Part shown: piece after piece, positions 50,481-62,766 of the stretch
How positions within the stretch are numbered: position 1 is the stretch's first letter
Layout of the letters: every line of letters begins with the position of its first letter
Assembly: GCA_030770545.1 (NCBI GenBank)
Contig: CM061105.1
Span: 16,406,001 to 16,470,000, forward strand
Reading direction: 5' to 3'
DNA from: Macropodus opercularis
Lineage: Eukaryota; Chordata; Actinopteri; Anabantiformes; Osphronemidae
DNA: 64,000 bases
Notes under the pieces: model-generated
The model's input: only the letters and a program-made list of their open reading frames with translations
Told to the model about the DNA's origin: nothing
Database searches by the model: none
Position numbers and translations under genes: made by a program

Positions 50481-52299
50481 CATGTGCTTCAAATTGAAGT
50501 GTTGTTAATCGCTATATCTTGTATTTCAGTCTCTGCTCTACTTTATGTTTGGACAAAAAGTTGTGTGTTAATGTAGCAGCTTAAGTCCTACGTACGGCGT
50601 AAGCTCAGTAATGTAAGCTTTTAGACAATCACAAGCCATTTCCCTGGTCTGGTCTTTCTCAGAACAGTTTGTCTTGAGTGTTTCCAAAAAAGCTTTGACT
50701 TTCTAAGAAAAGACAAATAATGCGGTTATTTAATTCCCTTTAACATTTATTCATCTGCAGTGTTTTCTGTGTCTTCACTGAACAACTTAATTGGATTTTC
50801 TAAATATGAGTAAATTTATAGTTTGATGCTGCAACACACACAAATAAGTTGGAACGTGGAGTCATGTTTACCACTGTGTTACATCACTGTTCCAATAAAT
50901 TAGACTTTTCAGTCTGAGCAAACAAGTAGCTGAGTTGAAAGTTTGCCCATTTATTCTGGATGCAAAGCTTCAGCTTCTCAGTCTGCAGTCGTATCAGTGA
51001 AACGTCTGCTTGAGACAGATGTAAAGTCGCACGGTTGCAGGATGTGTGGAATGAGGCGTTTCTCTGCCACCTCTGGACCTGGAAACCGTAAAGAAATTAA
51101 TATAAACAGAGGGATTGTCAGCAAGCTGTTAAAGAATGTTTAGGGAGTTTAGTTATGACAGTTGTGGTATCTCTGACCCAGCCCTGAGTATCTGTGCTGC
51201 TGGGCCTCGCCCAGAATTTATCCATTAGAAAATAGCGGCAATAAGACCAAATATTATCTTGTTCCCAGCCACATAATAGTTTAGAGAATTTATCCTGAAT
51301 TCTTTCTGTCCTCATCTGTTTATCTTTACAGTGGCTGTGTTCTCAATGATTTTTTGGCTTAAAGGTGCATTTCCAGACACGTCGGGCTCCTGGAGCTGCA
51401 CTGTCAGTGAAGATCACCACATTCTCTGGTGAAGGCTGCCCCCCGGGATGTCATTACTATAAACCCCCCTGCAATACATCAATTTCTAATTAACATTTGC
51501 ATACTAGATCATTGGGGTGTGCATGAGAGGACGGGGCGGGGGGGGGTTGTGGCTGAGGACTCGTACACATACGTTTATGCTAATTAATTTAAATAAAATA
51601 AGCCTGGAGCTTAAGATGGGGCGGAGCCATGAAACGCCTCAGCAGCCAGTGGGAGGCGCAGGCTGGATGCAACGCGCGGCGCATCCCAGTAGACTCAGAC
51701 TAGCAGGTGGATGGAGGCTGCGTGGCTGGTAGCGAGTGCAGAGCATCTAGGCTGAATCTGGATGTTTGTGGTTGCAGGGCATGTCTGCAGGAACCTTATC
51801 CAACTGTAGTATTAAATGTCATTTGAATGTGAATTTGTAAAACTATACATGGACAGAAACGTATTAATAAAATATGAATAACTGCTTTTCCCAACACATT
51901 AGAAATGCAGCTGTTGCATGTTCAGTGTCATCGTTAACGATGTCAGAGCCGATGTTCCTGTTACATGAATATCAAATGAAATCTGTCACTTAACATAACT
52001 TCGCTGTAGCCTGTTGTCAAAGCAGCTTCTCCAGCACCGGCTCCACTTTTTAGCCAGCCATTCATTATTTGTTGTGCTCCACGGTTCAGATAATGCTGTG
52101 ATTCAACCATGCAGTGCACGGTCTGCTAAGGAATCAGCACAGCAAGCTTAATGTGACTGGTGGAGTCAAACAGGGCCTGGATTCATCTTAATAATAAATG
52201 CATTCAAAAATAAAATAAAGAAAAATGTGACGGCATGTGTTTGTGCTGCAGAGGTCAAGGACTGGGATGAGGTGACATATTCAGACAAACAGGGAGTTA
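50481..52299. other. Intergenic or intronic DNA, no recognised gene
   Basis: The segment contains an exact octamer at 51495-51502, a G-rich patch near 51530-51546 and a short GC-box-bearing region (GGGGCGGAGCC near 51618). No convincing first exon was seen there. Confidence 0.45.
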
Positions 52300-52445
52300 C
52301 GTAAACTGCTGTGCCCCCTCTGGGCTATTAACCATAATTTATAAGATGCCAGAGCAGAGAATTTATGCATCAGTCCACAGATTTTCATTAAAAACACAAT
52401 CAACGGCATTCAGCTGATAAACACACGGACTGAGCCTGATCCATA
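52300..52445. promoter_or_regulatory. Candidate conserved non-coding element, possible CTCF core
   Basis: TGCCCCCTCTGG at 52311-52322 resembles the core of a CTCF site on the - strand. It is followed by CTATTAACCATAATTTATAAG, ATTTATGCATCAG and TTTTCATTAAAAAC. Confidence 0.3.
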
Positions 52446-52607
52446 ATCCCTCCCTCAGTTTCATCTTGGGAAGAATTGTCCACCAGTGCAGTCAGATGAT
52501 TTGACTGATATAATCTTGAAATAAACGCGGAGGATTTGATGTATAGCATAAGTATCGTACCAAGATTGTAATTTGCGGTGTACAATAAGTGCTGGCAGGG
52601 TGATGCG

Positions 52608-52641
52608 CGTGTGTCTGTGTGTGTCTGTGTGTGTCTGTGTG
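52608..52641. repeat. GTGTGTCTGT tandem repeat
   Basis: About three copies of a 10-bp GTGTGTCTGT-like unit, a simple repeat of dinucleotide origin. Confidence 0.85.
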
Positions 52642-53539
52642 GAAGAGGCTGCTGGGAGACAAGTGAGGTGTCATGACTTTGCTCCAAGCCAAAGATTTGT
52701 TGAAACAGATGTGCACATGTCTTCTCAAGTGTTGTTGTTGCCTCCTCGGAGTGTAAATTAGAGTCAGATGATAAATTTCTACTTTGTATGCAGATGTGCT
52801 AATGGAGGCGGGAATTGCTCTCTGGGCAAACAGAGTCTGATGTGGCTTGGCTTATCAAGTCAGGCTTGTCTTCAAAGCTAACAGCTATGGCTACATTCAG
52901 GAACATGGAGGCGAGAACCATAGTGATGTGGAACTGTGTAGTGGTGGCAGTAGAGCACTGAATTTAATGTACCACACTAGAATTGGACCCACACCCACGG
53001 TGACTTACTGTCACTGCCAGTTCAGTAAACGCAGCTTTTAATCTGGCGATAATCTCCTTCTTATAAACGCCATCCGCTGCTGACTTGCTTTCATCGGGCC
53101 AATTATTTTACAAAAACTAAAGCATAACAAAGGTCATAATTTGAGTGGAGATGTTTTGTGGCTTCGCCTCTGGGGAATTCCTTTGGCTCAGCTACAGCTG
53201 GGGAAGACTCTAAAGTTGCCCTAAATGTCAGTGACCTCAGGCTGCTGCACACTATCAGTCATTTTAACAAGGCAACTACAACACGGGTCACGATGTAAAC
53301 ATGCTGATCTGCCAATCAGACGCATCCACTACAGTCAGAGCCGCATTGAACCAGCACAGTGAAGCCTCATGGGTAGTCTAGTTAAGGTAAGGTACCTGGA
53401 AGCGTGAACACGTGTTGTTCAAGGACATCGGGATCTTTTCATAATGCTCCTCAAACGCCTCACCTCTTTGTCCTGTGATGAATCTACTCCCCCTTCGGGA
53501 TGAAATTACATGTTGTGTCAAGCTGAGGCGCAGTAATAC
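52642..53539. other. Intergenic or intronic DNA, no recognised gene
   Basis: No gene or repeat was seen. A short frame at 52847-53041 has no recognisable domain. Confidence 0.45.
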
Positions 53540-53865
53540 GCTCTGATTATCAAGCAATGCAGCGAATCGTCGACTGTCTCCGAGGAATGCTAATCATTCT
53601 TCTATTGGATTTTTCGGTGACGCCTGCCATTAATCCTCAGCACAGTCTGGTGTGATGAAACTGTGGCACTCTTTTGAACGTAATTAACTCCCATGATCGC
53701 TTTTGAACCTCGCTGCATTGAGTGCTGCGATCGAGAGAAATTACACCAGGCTGTTCCGAGTATTTAATGGACCCACGAGTGTCAATTAATGTGGAGAAGC
53801 TTTTCATTGCACTTTCTTTTCATGTCCAGTAGCCCAGGTTTTATTAAAAAGCACTTATCCTGAGC
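53540..53865. promoter_or_regulatory. Candidate conserved non-coding element
   Basis: The block includes GAATGCTAATCATTC, GCCATTAATCCTC, CGTAATTAACTCC, GAGAAATTACACC and GTCAATTAATGTGG. This is a very high density of homeodomain cores with little low-complexity sequence. By composition it is the strongest enhancer candidate in the window. Confidence 0.42.
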
Positions 53866-56835
53866 CTCTGCTTTTGAAACCAGCAGCCTTCTGAGGTATT
53901 ACAATAACCCGTGTCCTGTTGAGATTAGCCTGAGGGTGCTAGACCTCCACGATGGTGACTCTAGACCCAACTGTGCCTCTGGTTTGACTTGACGCGTTTC
54001 ATCCGATTCAACCATTTGGTACATGAGAACAAATAACAGACTTCGATTGTGTTAGACCACTTCTGCTATTCTGGCCTCGGGCAAAGATGGAAATGAGTAA
54101 AACCTGAAGATTGGCTAAATAAATCAAATAGCCAACCTCTAACTTTGCCTTTTATCTGTTAGGAGAGTTTTACAAGATTTAATCTGTGTCTTGATTTTCA
54201 TTATGCCTCAGTAAAGACATTTTCAGATACTGTCAGTTTTACTGGGCACTTTCTTGAACTCTCCAGACTTTATTCAATTTTTCCACTTACTGATCTGAGC
54301 TTTCCCTGCTAGATGTGATCAGGGAACGACGTCTGAAGCAAACAGCTAAAGCGAGATTGATCTGATGAATCACTTAACTGTTAAGTTCAGTTCTGGTACC
54401 TGATAATAAGTGGATGCGTTATTGTGGTTGTACCGGTGGTTAAAGGTCGGTTTAGTGTAGGAACGTCTTTGGTTTTTGTATTAAACGGCTTTGACAAAAG
54501 CTAAAGAGCGATGCCTCTGTTGTTTATTTACATTTTTTTTCTAGTATTTGAACCGCGATGCTGTCAGTAAAGTGCTTTCACTGTCAGAATCTGATTAGGG
54601 TGCGAAAGCAGGGGCGGAATGGCTCACAGCACAAGATTGTCCTACAACAGGTCTGCTCGTTAACCTCAGCATGAAGTCAGGCGCGGTTAATCGACAGTCG
54701 AGACACCTCTCGTCTGCAAACCTGCTGTCAAGCTCACGTATTGTCTGCTTTTATTTACGGCTCTGGTGATGGGCTCTGACATCACAGCATCTGGGTGAAC
54801 AATTATTCCTACTATTCCCAGGGGAGAACTGCGATTATGCCCCCCCCCCACGGGCACTGCAGCTCTGATTCAGTGTCTCCTGAGGGAGGCGGTGGCAGTG
54901 AGAACAGCATGGGAACAGATTGTTGTAAATGGCAGGTTGTTATGTGTGGAACGTAAGAAAAAAGCCTCTGTCAGATGCATCTTTTCTCTCAGGCTTGAAA
55001 AACGATTATAACGTTTTTAGTCTGGCCAGCACGACCAACTTCTTGAATGTTAAGTGATCTCTCATATGTCCCAGGAGCTAAACTCCACCTGACGTCCACC
55101 ACACGGGATCTTCCACCTGTATTTACTGTGTTTGTTCTCATGGCAACACATCTTTGAAGCAAAGTGTTTTCATGAGCTTGGATCTTGTGAAGAGGCTGCT
55201 AATTTTCTCGGGTGCTCTGGTCAGGTGGGGTCAGTGATAGGAGCAGCTGCTTGGCCTGTGTTCGTTGTTGGTCTTTTGTGTTCTCCTGAACCCGCGTGAT
55301 CCTTGCATCGATTTGAATCGGTGGGTTTGTCTTCGGCCTGTCTAGTTACCGTCCCTCACCTCTGGGACATTACCCAGCGTAACCGCTCTCTTGGTCACCA
55401 GCTATTCAGCCTGAATCTAATCCCAGCCATGACTTGTCACCGTCCTGGGTGGATGATGAGACGTTACTAGTCGTTAGTCAGACCAGATGCCTTCCGGGAT
55501 GTTCATGGATCAGCTTGGTTGTTTTTAAATGTGCTGTGTGCAAACTGTGGACTGAGCCTGCACCGTTGTTCGATGCATTCAAGGCCACGGTGCGTTCATG
55601 AGCCACTGCTCATATGAAAGACATCTAATTAGAGGCGAGAAGCTCAGTGCTGGGTACGTTAATACGCGATGGGTGTTAATGAGGGTTGTCCAGGCATATG
55701 GAGATTTCTCTGGATTAGCATGGCTGTGAGCGACGACAGCACAGTTGGGTTGTCCTGCGATGGCAGCAGATCACATCTCAGCCTGTGTTCGGATGAAAAA
55801 GATTCAGTGATGGATCCTCTGGGTTTTGTAAGGGTCGTGGCTTTGTTCCTTTTGACATGGAGGTGACTGTCTCTGACCATTTTCACCCTCTGCTCAACAA
55901 GTACAGTCAGGACAAGAAGCCAAACACTAATTACTGACATCCCGTTCGCACTAATACCCTTCTTATTCAAATGAGGCTCCGTTTCCTCGTGTGTGAAGAA
56001 GCTACAGAAGCAGCTGTTAGATACGAGGAAGTTTCCTTGGCCAGGTCACGAGAGCAGCTGATGGATTAAATCTGCGGCTGCATGTAAGGGTCTGCCTCAT
56101 GCGAGCAGCAGCGGTCCACGGTGCCATTATCCCATGCTGTGTGTCTAACTAAGACAGATGGCTCTGGGGCCGGCCTCGCACCGCCTGCAGCCTCCCTCCT
56201 CCCTCACGCGAGCTACTGGTGGCTCCAGCATTGTTCTGCGCTAATATTAGCCACAGATAAGGACACCTGCAGCGCGAGGACATTTGGTATCAACCACACA
56301 TGTAGGAAAGTCTTCAGCTGTGCTATAAATAACCAGAGAGGAGAGGAGGAAGGCCGGCCCGCTGTGACGCTCTGTCACTTTCCTGCTATGAAAAATGCAT
56401 CTCTGGGAGTAAGTGGATTCCCCTGCTTCATCGGATGTTGTGGAGCCCAGTCAGGTTAGAGTTTAACCCTGTTTGTTTTCCACAGGGTGGGTTCTTTTTA
56501 CCACACCTGCATAAATTATACCAAATGAACTCGACGCCGCCTTTGCCAGCGTTCTGCTGCCTGGTTCATTCTGCTGCAGACAGAGATGCTGTTGGACGCG
56601 CAGCCACCGTCTGGCTGACGTCTGACGGCGGATGTGCTCCTCTCGTTCATGCATATTCATTCGGAGGTAGAGCAGGTGATGTTCCCCACAGAGCTGTGTG
56701 CCAAACATAGACACAATAACGGTGTGAAGCTGTTCTATTCCTTTAGCTTCTTGATGTTCCGTGTTTTTATCACCGTTCTGACGAGCTTCAGCTTCAAATC
56801 AGGCAGTTGCATTGGATTGAGTCACTGCACAGTCG
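53866..56835. other. Intergenic or intronic DNA, no recognised gene
   Basis: Mixed sequence with a run of C near 54841-54849. No gene was recognised. Frames at 55659-55970, 56121-56459 and 56435-56714 have no known domain. Confidence 0.45.
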
Positions 56836-56865
56836 TACCTAATAAAGTGGCCACTGATGTATACA
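56836..56865 (+). mobile_element. Tc1/mariner-type terminal repeat, solo remnant
   Basis: TACCTAATAAAGTGGCCACTGA matches the end of the same fish Tc1/mariner family as the copy at 8907, in the opposite orientation, and is followed by a TGTATA-type border. No transposase frame adjoins it. The embedded AATAAA could act as a poly(A) signal. Confidence 0.62.
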
Positions 56866-57479
56866 CAGTGTGTCACTAGTGAGTCTTTTTTCATCGTACA
56901 TTACAAATGTGCGTCCCTGTATTTTAGTTTAAACGGCCAGAAGGTGGACAAGCCCCAAAGCATTTGGACGAGTGACTTAGATCTACATAAATAAATATTT
57001 CCCAGTGTTTGAATTATGCATTTGTCAGTAGAGTAGCACAGGTTTATGTCAGCACAAGGATTTTCATCAAAGCTGTTCTTCTGATAATTACTTTGTGCGG
57101 GATGTCTTTCTTCCGCCCCTGCATGTTTTTATATTTGCTCTTTTGTGAAGCTCGTGGACCGAGCTTGAAATTAACACGTTGGGTTTGTGAGATTTGCCTT
57201 GGCTCGTTCACCAAACGGCATCGGTGATTATACAGCGGAGTTAATTAATAGTGCTGCGTGTTTCTGTGAACCTTGTTATTCAGCTAGTTTTTATACATGC
57301 TTTCTTCATTTTGTTTGGACGTCCACTTGAAACAGATAAAAATATGCAGAAGGACTAATCAACGAGTCCTGAGAATATAAATGAATAAATTACTAAAGCA
57401 CCGTAAAATCTAAGAAACATTAAACTATGTTTTAAAATGATATATCAGGTAAATTGAGAGAGAGCATAAAAGAGAATCG
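56866..57479. other. AT-rich intergenic DNA
   Basis: No gene was seen; AT-rich sequence with many ATAAAT words. Confidence 0.45.
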
Positions 57480-57740
57480 TTGGCTCTTGTCGTGTGTAAT
57501 CAGCAGTGTGTGATTATATCAAACGCTTCACCCGCACACAATTACGATACTTGATATTTCCTTCATCTTGCTTTCTCTCCAGCCCGAGTGCCCGTCAATC
57601 CTTGATATTTCTCGCCTCCCCCGAAAAGTGTGTGATTTATGTGTGCGTTTGTGCGTCCTTGCACGTTATTAACACACCTGAGGGTGTGCATATGTGTGAT
57701 GAGAAAGTGTTTACCCTTGCTGTCAACATGATTTAGGAAG
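57480..57740. promoter_or_regulatory. Candidate conserved non-coding element
   Basis: The block includes GTGTGTAATCAGC, GTGTGATTATATCAAACG, CACAATTACGATACTTG and two TTGATATTTC repeats. Motifs of the TAATC type suggest bicoid/OTX-like sites. Confidence 0.35.
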
Positions 57741-58339
57741 TGTGTGGGTAATAGGTGAAGACTGGCAAAATTAATATTAAATTAATGTGGTGTCAGACAA
57801 GAAATGTAGACAGAGCAGCAGCTAAATTCCACTTAAGGACAGACGTCTAGTTGGAAATGATGGAAGACAGTCGACCCAGGAAATCTGTAAAACACTGTAG
57901 AGGTTCTATTAATGTTTTAGTGCACAAGGTCTCGGTACCGTCTGCGGTTATGTATAGCTATTAAATTATGATTAAGGTATTTACTGAGCAGGTTTATGTC
58001 TCGAATCCTTGGACGCAGTTCTAACCGCAGCCCTTGCTGGTGCTGGTTGCTCTCAGACGTGTAATGTGGCAGTGCAGCCTCCTGCGTCTCGCTCCTTTTT
58101 CACCGGGTGTAGGAATGCTTGCATCATGTCCCTGCTTGGCTGGGGCTCAGATAGCTCCGGAGGCCGGTACGTGGTCTGCTGGCCTCTGCACGCACACACA
58201 GCACACACACCGTCTGCTCGCCGGCTGCCGTCGTCCGCTGGCAGAAGCGCAGACCAGCTCGTGGCCTCCGGGGGTCGAAGGGTTTGTGGGTGGGGGAGCA
58301 GGTTTTCTGGCTCCTCACCCTGCACACTGGGCTGTCTGT
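57741..58339. other. DNA leading into a CpG-rich block
   Basis: AT-rich sequence passes into GC-richer DNA after about 58010. The open frame 58009-58419 (+, 136 codons) ends just before the candidate start at 58423 and is in a different frame. I do not recognise it. Confidence 0.4.
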
Positions 58340-58441
58340 TAGACTCCCTTCACCGTCAACTCAAGGACTCCTCTGTCAAGTGTCTGTCACTATCGCTCTC
58401 AGTCTCTGCCGATAGCTAACAGATGTCCCGAGCCAGAGCCG
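58340..58441 (+). CDS. Candidate first exon with ATG and donor, unidentified (partial)
   Basis: ATG at 58423 directly follows an in-frame TAA (58417-58419). It opens a frame of six codons (MSRARA) plus one base before the consensus donor CCG|GTGAGT at 58442. Only the part from 58423 would be coding, and the exon start is a guess. The flanking 58420-58640 is CpG-rich, as at many vertebrate promoters. No following exon was found, and the peptide is too short to identify. Confidence 0.25.
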
Positions 58442-59289
58442 GTGAGTGACGGGTGGGATTATGCAGCCTGTAACGGGATTACCGGAGAAACGCGAGCCGC
58501 TGTGCGCTTCTGTTGGGGCGACCGCTCAGATGACCGCTGCCGCGCAGAGCTATCGGATGACCGGCGTAAACGCTGCGTCGCCGCTTTGAGGGACGACCAG
58601 GACCAGAACAGTCCGAGACGGCCAGGTTTCAGGCCTCCTCTGGGTTCGCTGGGTTTCTGTCTGAAACTTCTCCCTATGTTGAAGGAAGTTCAGCTTCTCC
58701 TGTAGCTCAGCATTTCTGTGACCTTCTGTGACTTCCCTCCTCCGAACACGAGCAGAAACACACACTGGATGCTTTGCTCTACAGACGTAGTCCGTCGTGT
58801 GTATTCTGTTTAGTGAGTATTTATACAACGTGGTGTAATTGAGCCATTTCGTATCATCATCTCTCTCCAGAACGAAACTCTCTCAAAGCTCAAATGTACA
58901 AACTAAATGTTATGTCAGTGTTACTGTGTCTCCTCCGCAGAAGCTTTTCTTATACCGTCTTTGACATTCAAGCTTTTTCTACGAATTATTATTATGTTGA
59001 TAATCTCCATGAAATCTATAATTATGTGTTGAATGGGTCTTCAACACACCAGGGAAATCAATTAAATCTCTAAGGCTTTTTGTTTAATTTATGAGAAGGG
59101 ACTTTAATTCTGCTGAAATAAAAACGAATGAAAGTTCTTTTTAGATTTTCGTAGTATATCAGCACATCAGCTCACGCAAAGCGCTTCCACGTACTAGTAA
59201 TGTGGAGCCAGCCTGTCAACAGCAGTGGAGCCTGTGACGAGCACGTGAGAAGGCACAGCGGATCATTCTGGCCGTGATGGACACCTTTG
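58442..59289. other. CpG-rich then AT-rich DNA, no recognised gene
   Basis: CpG-rich to about 58640, then AT-rich with ATTATTATTATG and TATAATTATG words near 58980-59030. Confidence 0.4.
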
Positions 59290-59341
59290 TGCTTGCAGGC
59301 TTTGAACTTTCAGGTTGCAGGGTTGCCCTCTAACCACGAAA
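59290..59341 (-). mobile_element. tRNA-derived SINE head, degenerate
   Basis: On the - strand the segment reads GTGGTTAGAGGGCAACC (A-box-like), then AGTTCAAAGCCT (B-box-like) after the usual spacing. It resembles the fish SINE head GTGGTTAGCACT ... GGTTCRAANCC. It is not a functional tRNA. Confidence 0.5.
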
Positions 59342-62084
59342 CCAATCTTCAAAGCAGCACATTTCTAACCAGCCGATGAACTTCAACAACAAGTAATTTA
59401 TGGGTCAGGGAAACCAAGTCACGCTATATTAATTCTAAGGCTGGATGCAGTGCATTGCCGGTGACTGGGCCAAGTTGAATGAAACGTTGAATGGACTCCC
59501 ATCACTCAGAGCTGGTGGAAGTGAATTCTAATCCTCGCATAGTGCTGCTCAGCCTGCTAATAAACCACTCAGTGCAGGACGGAGGCTGTGAGCAGTGAAT
59601 AAAGTCCAGGATCAGGTCCGAGCCCGACTCCCAGGTTCCGACCTTGAGGTGGCGAGGCCTTGACGCGTGGTGGTTTAGAATAGTAATAACCAGCCCGTGT
59701 GTTTGCAGGTCTCTCTGGCTTTATCATTACTGCTACCGCTACTAATAGTATCGAAGCACTGAAACAAGTGCCGTCCATGCTGAGTGTAGTGCAGCTGAAA
59801 TAGATAAGTGTGTGGCTTGCATCCTGGGTTTACTCCATCTCTGCAGCCTGAAACCGCTTCCTTTCCTGTAGTTGTTTGACCCAGCGTCGTGTTCTGAGCC
59901 TCCCGGGATTCACTGCTTCTCCCTGCTGATAGGTAAAACACCAAACGTTGGTAGTGACGTCTCCACTGAGCCTGGGATGCAGATGGACCTTCATAAATAC
60001 ACTGATACCTGAGTGGTGATCTCTCTGGCCTGTGATAATATTCAGCTGCATCACTATCTCCCCGATCGCTCACTACATCATGGCTCCGCTATCTGTGTGC
60101 TGTCAGGCAGCAGCGTTTGCTTTGCAGCGCGCCGCTTGGGTCGCGATAAATCTGTCAGACAATTAACAGTTCAGACGTTACACGAAGCAGATGTTGCAAA
60201 TGGGGGAAACACAAACGTGGATATTATGTGAAAAGAGTTTTTGATTTGGCGTTTTTACACCAAGTAAAATAAAAACAGCTTTTAGCTTTTACGTTCATCC
60301 ATGAGGATCAACTTCTCAAACTGTACTGAAGGAGTCAGAGTCAGCGCCTGCACAAGCATGAAGATTTATATGGATTCCTGCCTAGACATTCGCAGGAGCA
60401 ACAACACATCAGTATATTATACAGGCAGGCACAGCTCATGAGAAATGTGTATTTTTGTAATACCTGTGACATTTGCTTGGCATTTGAAGCCTCCTCCACA
60501 TTATTGTCACGCAGGACATACAGGAATCAGATTAGCCATTTATATTTGATTTAAATCCAAAGGATCAGAATTTCTCTCTTAAAACACCCTCCAGTTGAAA
60601 CTCCGATGACATTTCCATCTGGTGATTGCTATTTCAGATAGGCGTGACACGTAGCATGTTATTTAGATGTCAGTTGGATAGCCGGTAGCGTTTCAACTTC
60701 CCACAAAGATTGTTGGAATTTCCCCCATCTATTTGAGATGGAATTATGAAAATGGGAGCCTGAGTGAAGCTGCCTGCCAGAGTGACACATCCATTGCATG
60801 TAATGTTGTGACAGCGAGGAGTCGCCTGCAAATGGGAGCCTGCAGACGCGTGTGTGCGTGTGCATGCGCTTACATGTCTGCGCTTATGCGTAAATGTCAC
60901 AACAAATCATTTGAAACATGTTTGAGCTTATTCTGCGCTCACGCGTCCGTCAGGGTTTCACAAATGGAAACGTCTGAGCGATAGCCGCTGCAGATAAACG
61001 AGTCTGTTGTTTGCCAACTGGAAATCTTATACAGTCAGTCATTGATTAGTGTGTAGTGTGTTAATTGGGCTTTTGTTTCGAGTAGACGCGAGACAACAAC
61101 GAACAGGGTGGGATCACATTTCTCTCAACTTGAGTTACTGTTGAAATGACTTAGGAAACGTTAAAGTTCAGATAAAGCAGCGTTTGTCATTAATTGAAAT
61201 GATAAATAATATTAATAAGAACCGTCTGTTTATGCATCATGTATTCAGAGCAGAAACCAATGAGCACCAGCCTAATGTTAACGTCGTATTGAAGCTTCTT
61301 TGAGAGGATTCAAACTCACTTCCTTCCTCTGCATGAGCCATTTTAACAGCAACGCTCCTGTCAGACGCTCCATGCTTCCGTGAAACCTATATAAAGCGCA
61401 GGATGACATAAACGCGCCAGAAAAGCACGAGGGGAGACGTCTGGAGCCGTTTGTGAAGTTCTGGACGTTGGAAAAGCATCTCAGCATCTACAATACGTTA
61501 GTCTACAGGTGGCTGATATGGGCAGTCATCTACCCCCTGGGGTCAGGGCTTCCGTTCCGGGATCCTCTGGCTTCATGTGTCCAACCCAACGCCGAGCCCT
61601 GTGTGATGGCTCAACCACAGTAGCTTCAGGTCGATGAAGTTGTCGTTAGTGTGATTATGTTGGACGTTGTCCGCTGTGACAATCACAGAGAAAAAAGTGT
61701 TGACGTAATTACTCGGCCAAAGAGGCTTCACCAGAGCGTTGTCGGTGTTTAGTCCTGAGTGTCCTATTCTAAGCCAAGTCTGGTTTGCGTCATATGAAGC
61801 AGGGTTTAAATCAGTCACAGCTAAACTGGACTCTCTTCAAAATGGTCACATCAACGTTTAAATCTTTCCGCTCTGTCCTTAGTGTCCAGCTAAATAAACC
61901 CTGCTGCTAAATGATCGGCTTCATTAACAGTAGGTCTGTAAGCAGGACAAACAGTCATTTATCAAAGTCACACTGCTTTAAACAGATTAACAGTGTGTCG
62001 GCATAGCAAGGTGTCAAAGGCACAAATATGAAACCGCCCTAAACGCGAGACGCTGCCGATTCAGAGGCTCCTGAATCCAACCAA
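59342..62084. other. Intergenic DNA, no recognised gene
   Basis: Mixed sequence. The part 60480-60740 is AT-rich and may be regulatory (GATTAGCCATTTATATTTG). No protein of known type was found. Confidence 0.45.
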
Positions 62085-62240
62085 TAATTGACAAGCACCC
62101 ACAGGATCAGCCCAATAAATTAGCAGAACGGCTGCCTAATCATGTCAGCGAAGCCCACAGACATCTGGTAAACACATCAGCTGGAACCATGAAAATGAAC
62201 TCTGGCATAATGGACGACCAATTATGGATTTGACTGACGG
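62085..62240. promoter_or_regulatory. Candidate conserved non-coding element
   Basis: The block includes CCAACCAATAATTGACAAG, CCCAATAAATTAGCAG, CCTAATCATGTCAG and GACCAATTATGG. It has a high density of homeodomain and CCAAT-like motifs. Confidence 0.4.
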
Positions 62241-62549
62241 AGCGAGCAGGCAGGGGTTTGGTGCCTTTGTGCATAAAACCGTAGCGTGTGTCATACATGA
62301 GCGTGTTGTGTAACGTGATGCGCATGTATATGTGCTCGGTGCGTTTGCAGACGCGTCGTGTTCGTGCTTTTGTTTCACAGTTTGTTTACCTTGTTTTGCG
62401 GGTGAACATCAGAGACTGATGTTTATGTGCAGAAGAGCAGAGTCGACTGTGTCCCCTGCAGACTTCCTCCTCTGTGTGTCAGCGTGACAGATCTACATTA
62501 CAGCGCTTACCTGTTGACGTGGGGGGGTGGCGAAAAAGATGACTATCAA
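62241..62549. other. Spacer between two regulatory-looking blocks
   Basis: No gene or repeat was seen. Chance frames overlap here on both strands. Confidence 0.4.
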
Positions 62550-62550
62550 T

Positions 62551-62564
62551 ATTGCCATGGTAAC
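62551..62564. promoter_or_regulatory. RFX X-box palindrome
   Basis: ATTGCC-AT-GGTAAC matches the RFX consensus GTTGCCATGGYAAC except for the first base. It is paired with the exact site at 62767. Confidence 0.5.
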
Positions 62565-62612
62565 TGTCACCCTGCAGTTCCCAGACACCCCCAATGCCAC
62601 AAGGCAAAAAAG

Positions 62613-62637
62613 TGTGTGTGTGTGTGAGGGGGGGTGT
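62613..62637. repeat. GT microsatellite followed by G-run
   Basis: A short (GT)n tract passes into GAGGGGGGGTG. It is a simple repeat lying between the two X-boxes. Confidence 0.85.
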
Positions 62638-62766
62638 TAGGTGATCTTTTCCAGAGGTATACTTGGCGGCACAGCGGGAGGGTGGCGGGGATTACAGCCG
62701 CGGCCAGTGGTAAATAATGCGACCGTGGTGCGAGTCCCTGTGCTGAAAAGCCTCGATTTCTGAGTG

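Noticed and set aside
58009..58419. 136-codon open frame before the candidate exon at 58423
   Set aside because: It lies in a GC-rich patch, has no domain, and its frame does not continue into the candidate ATG.
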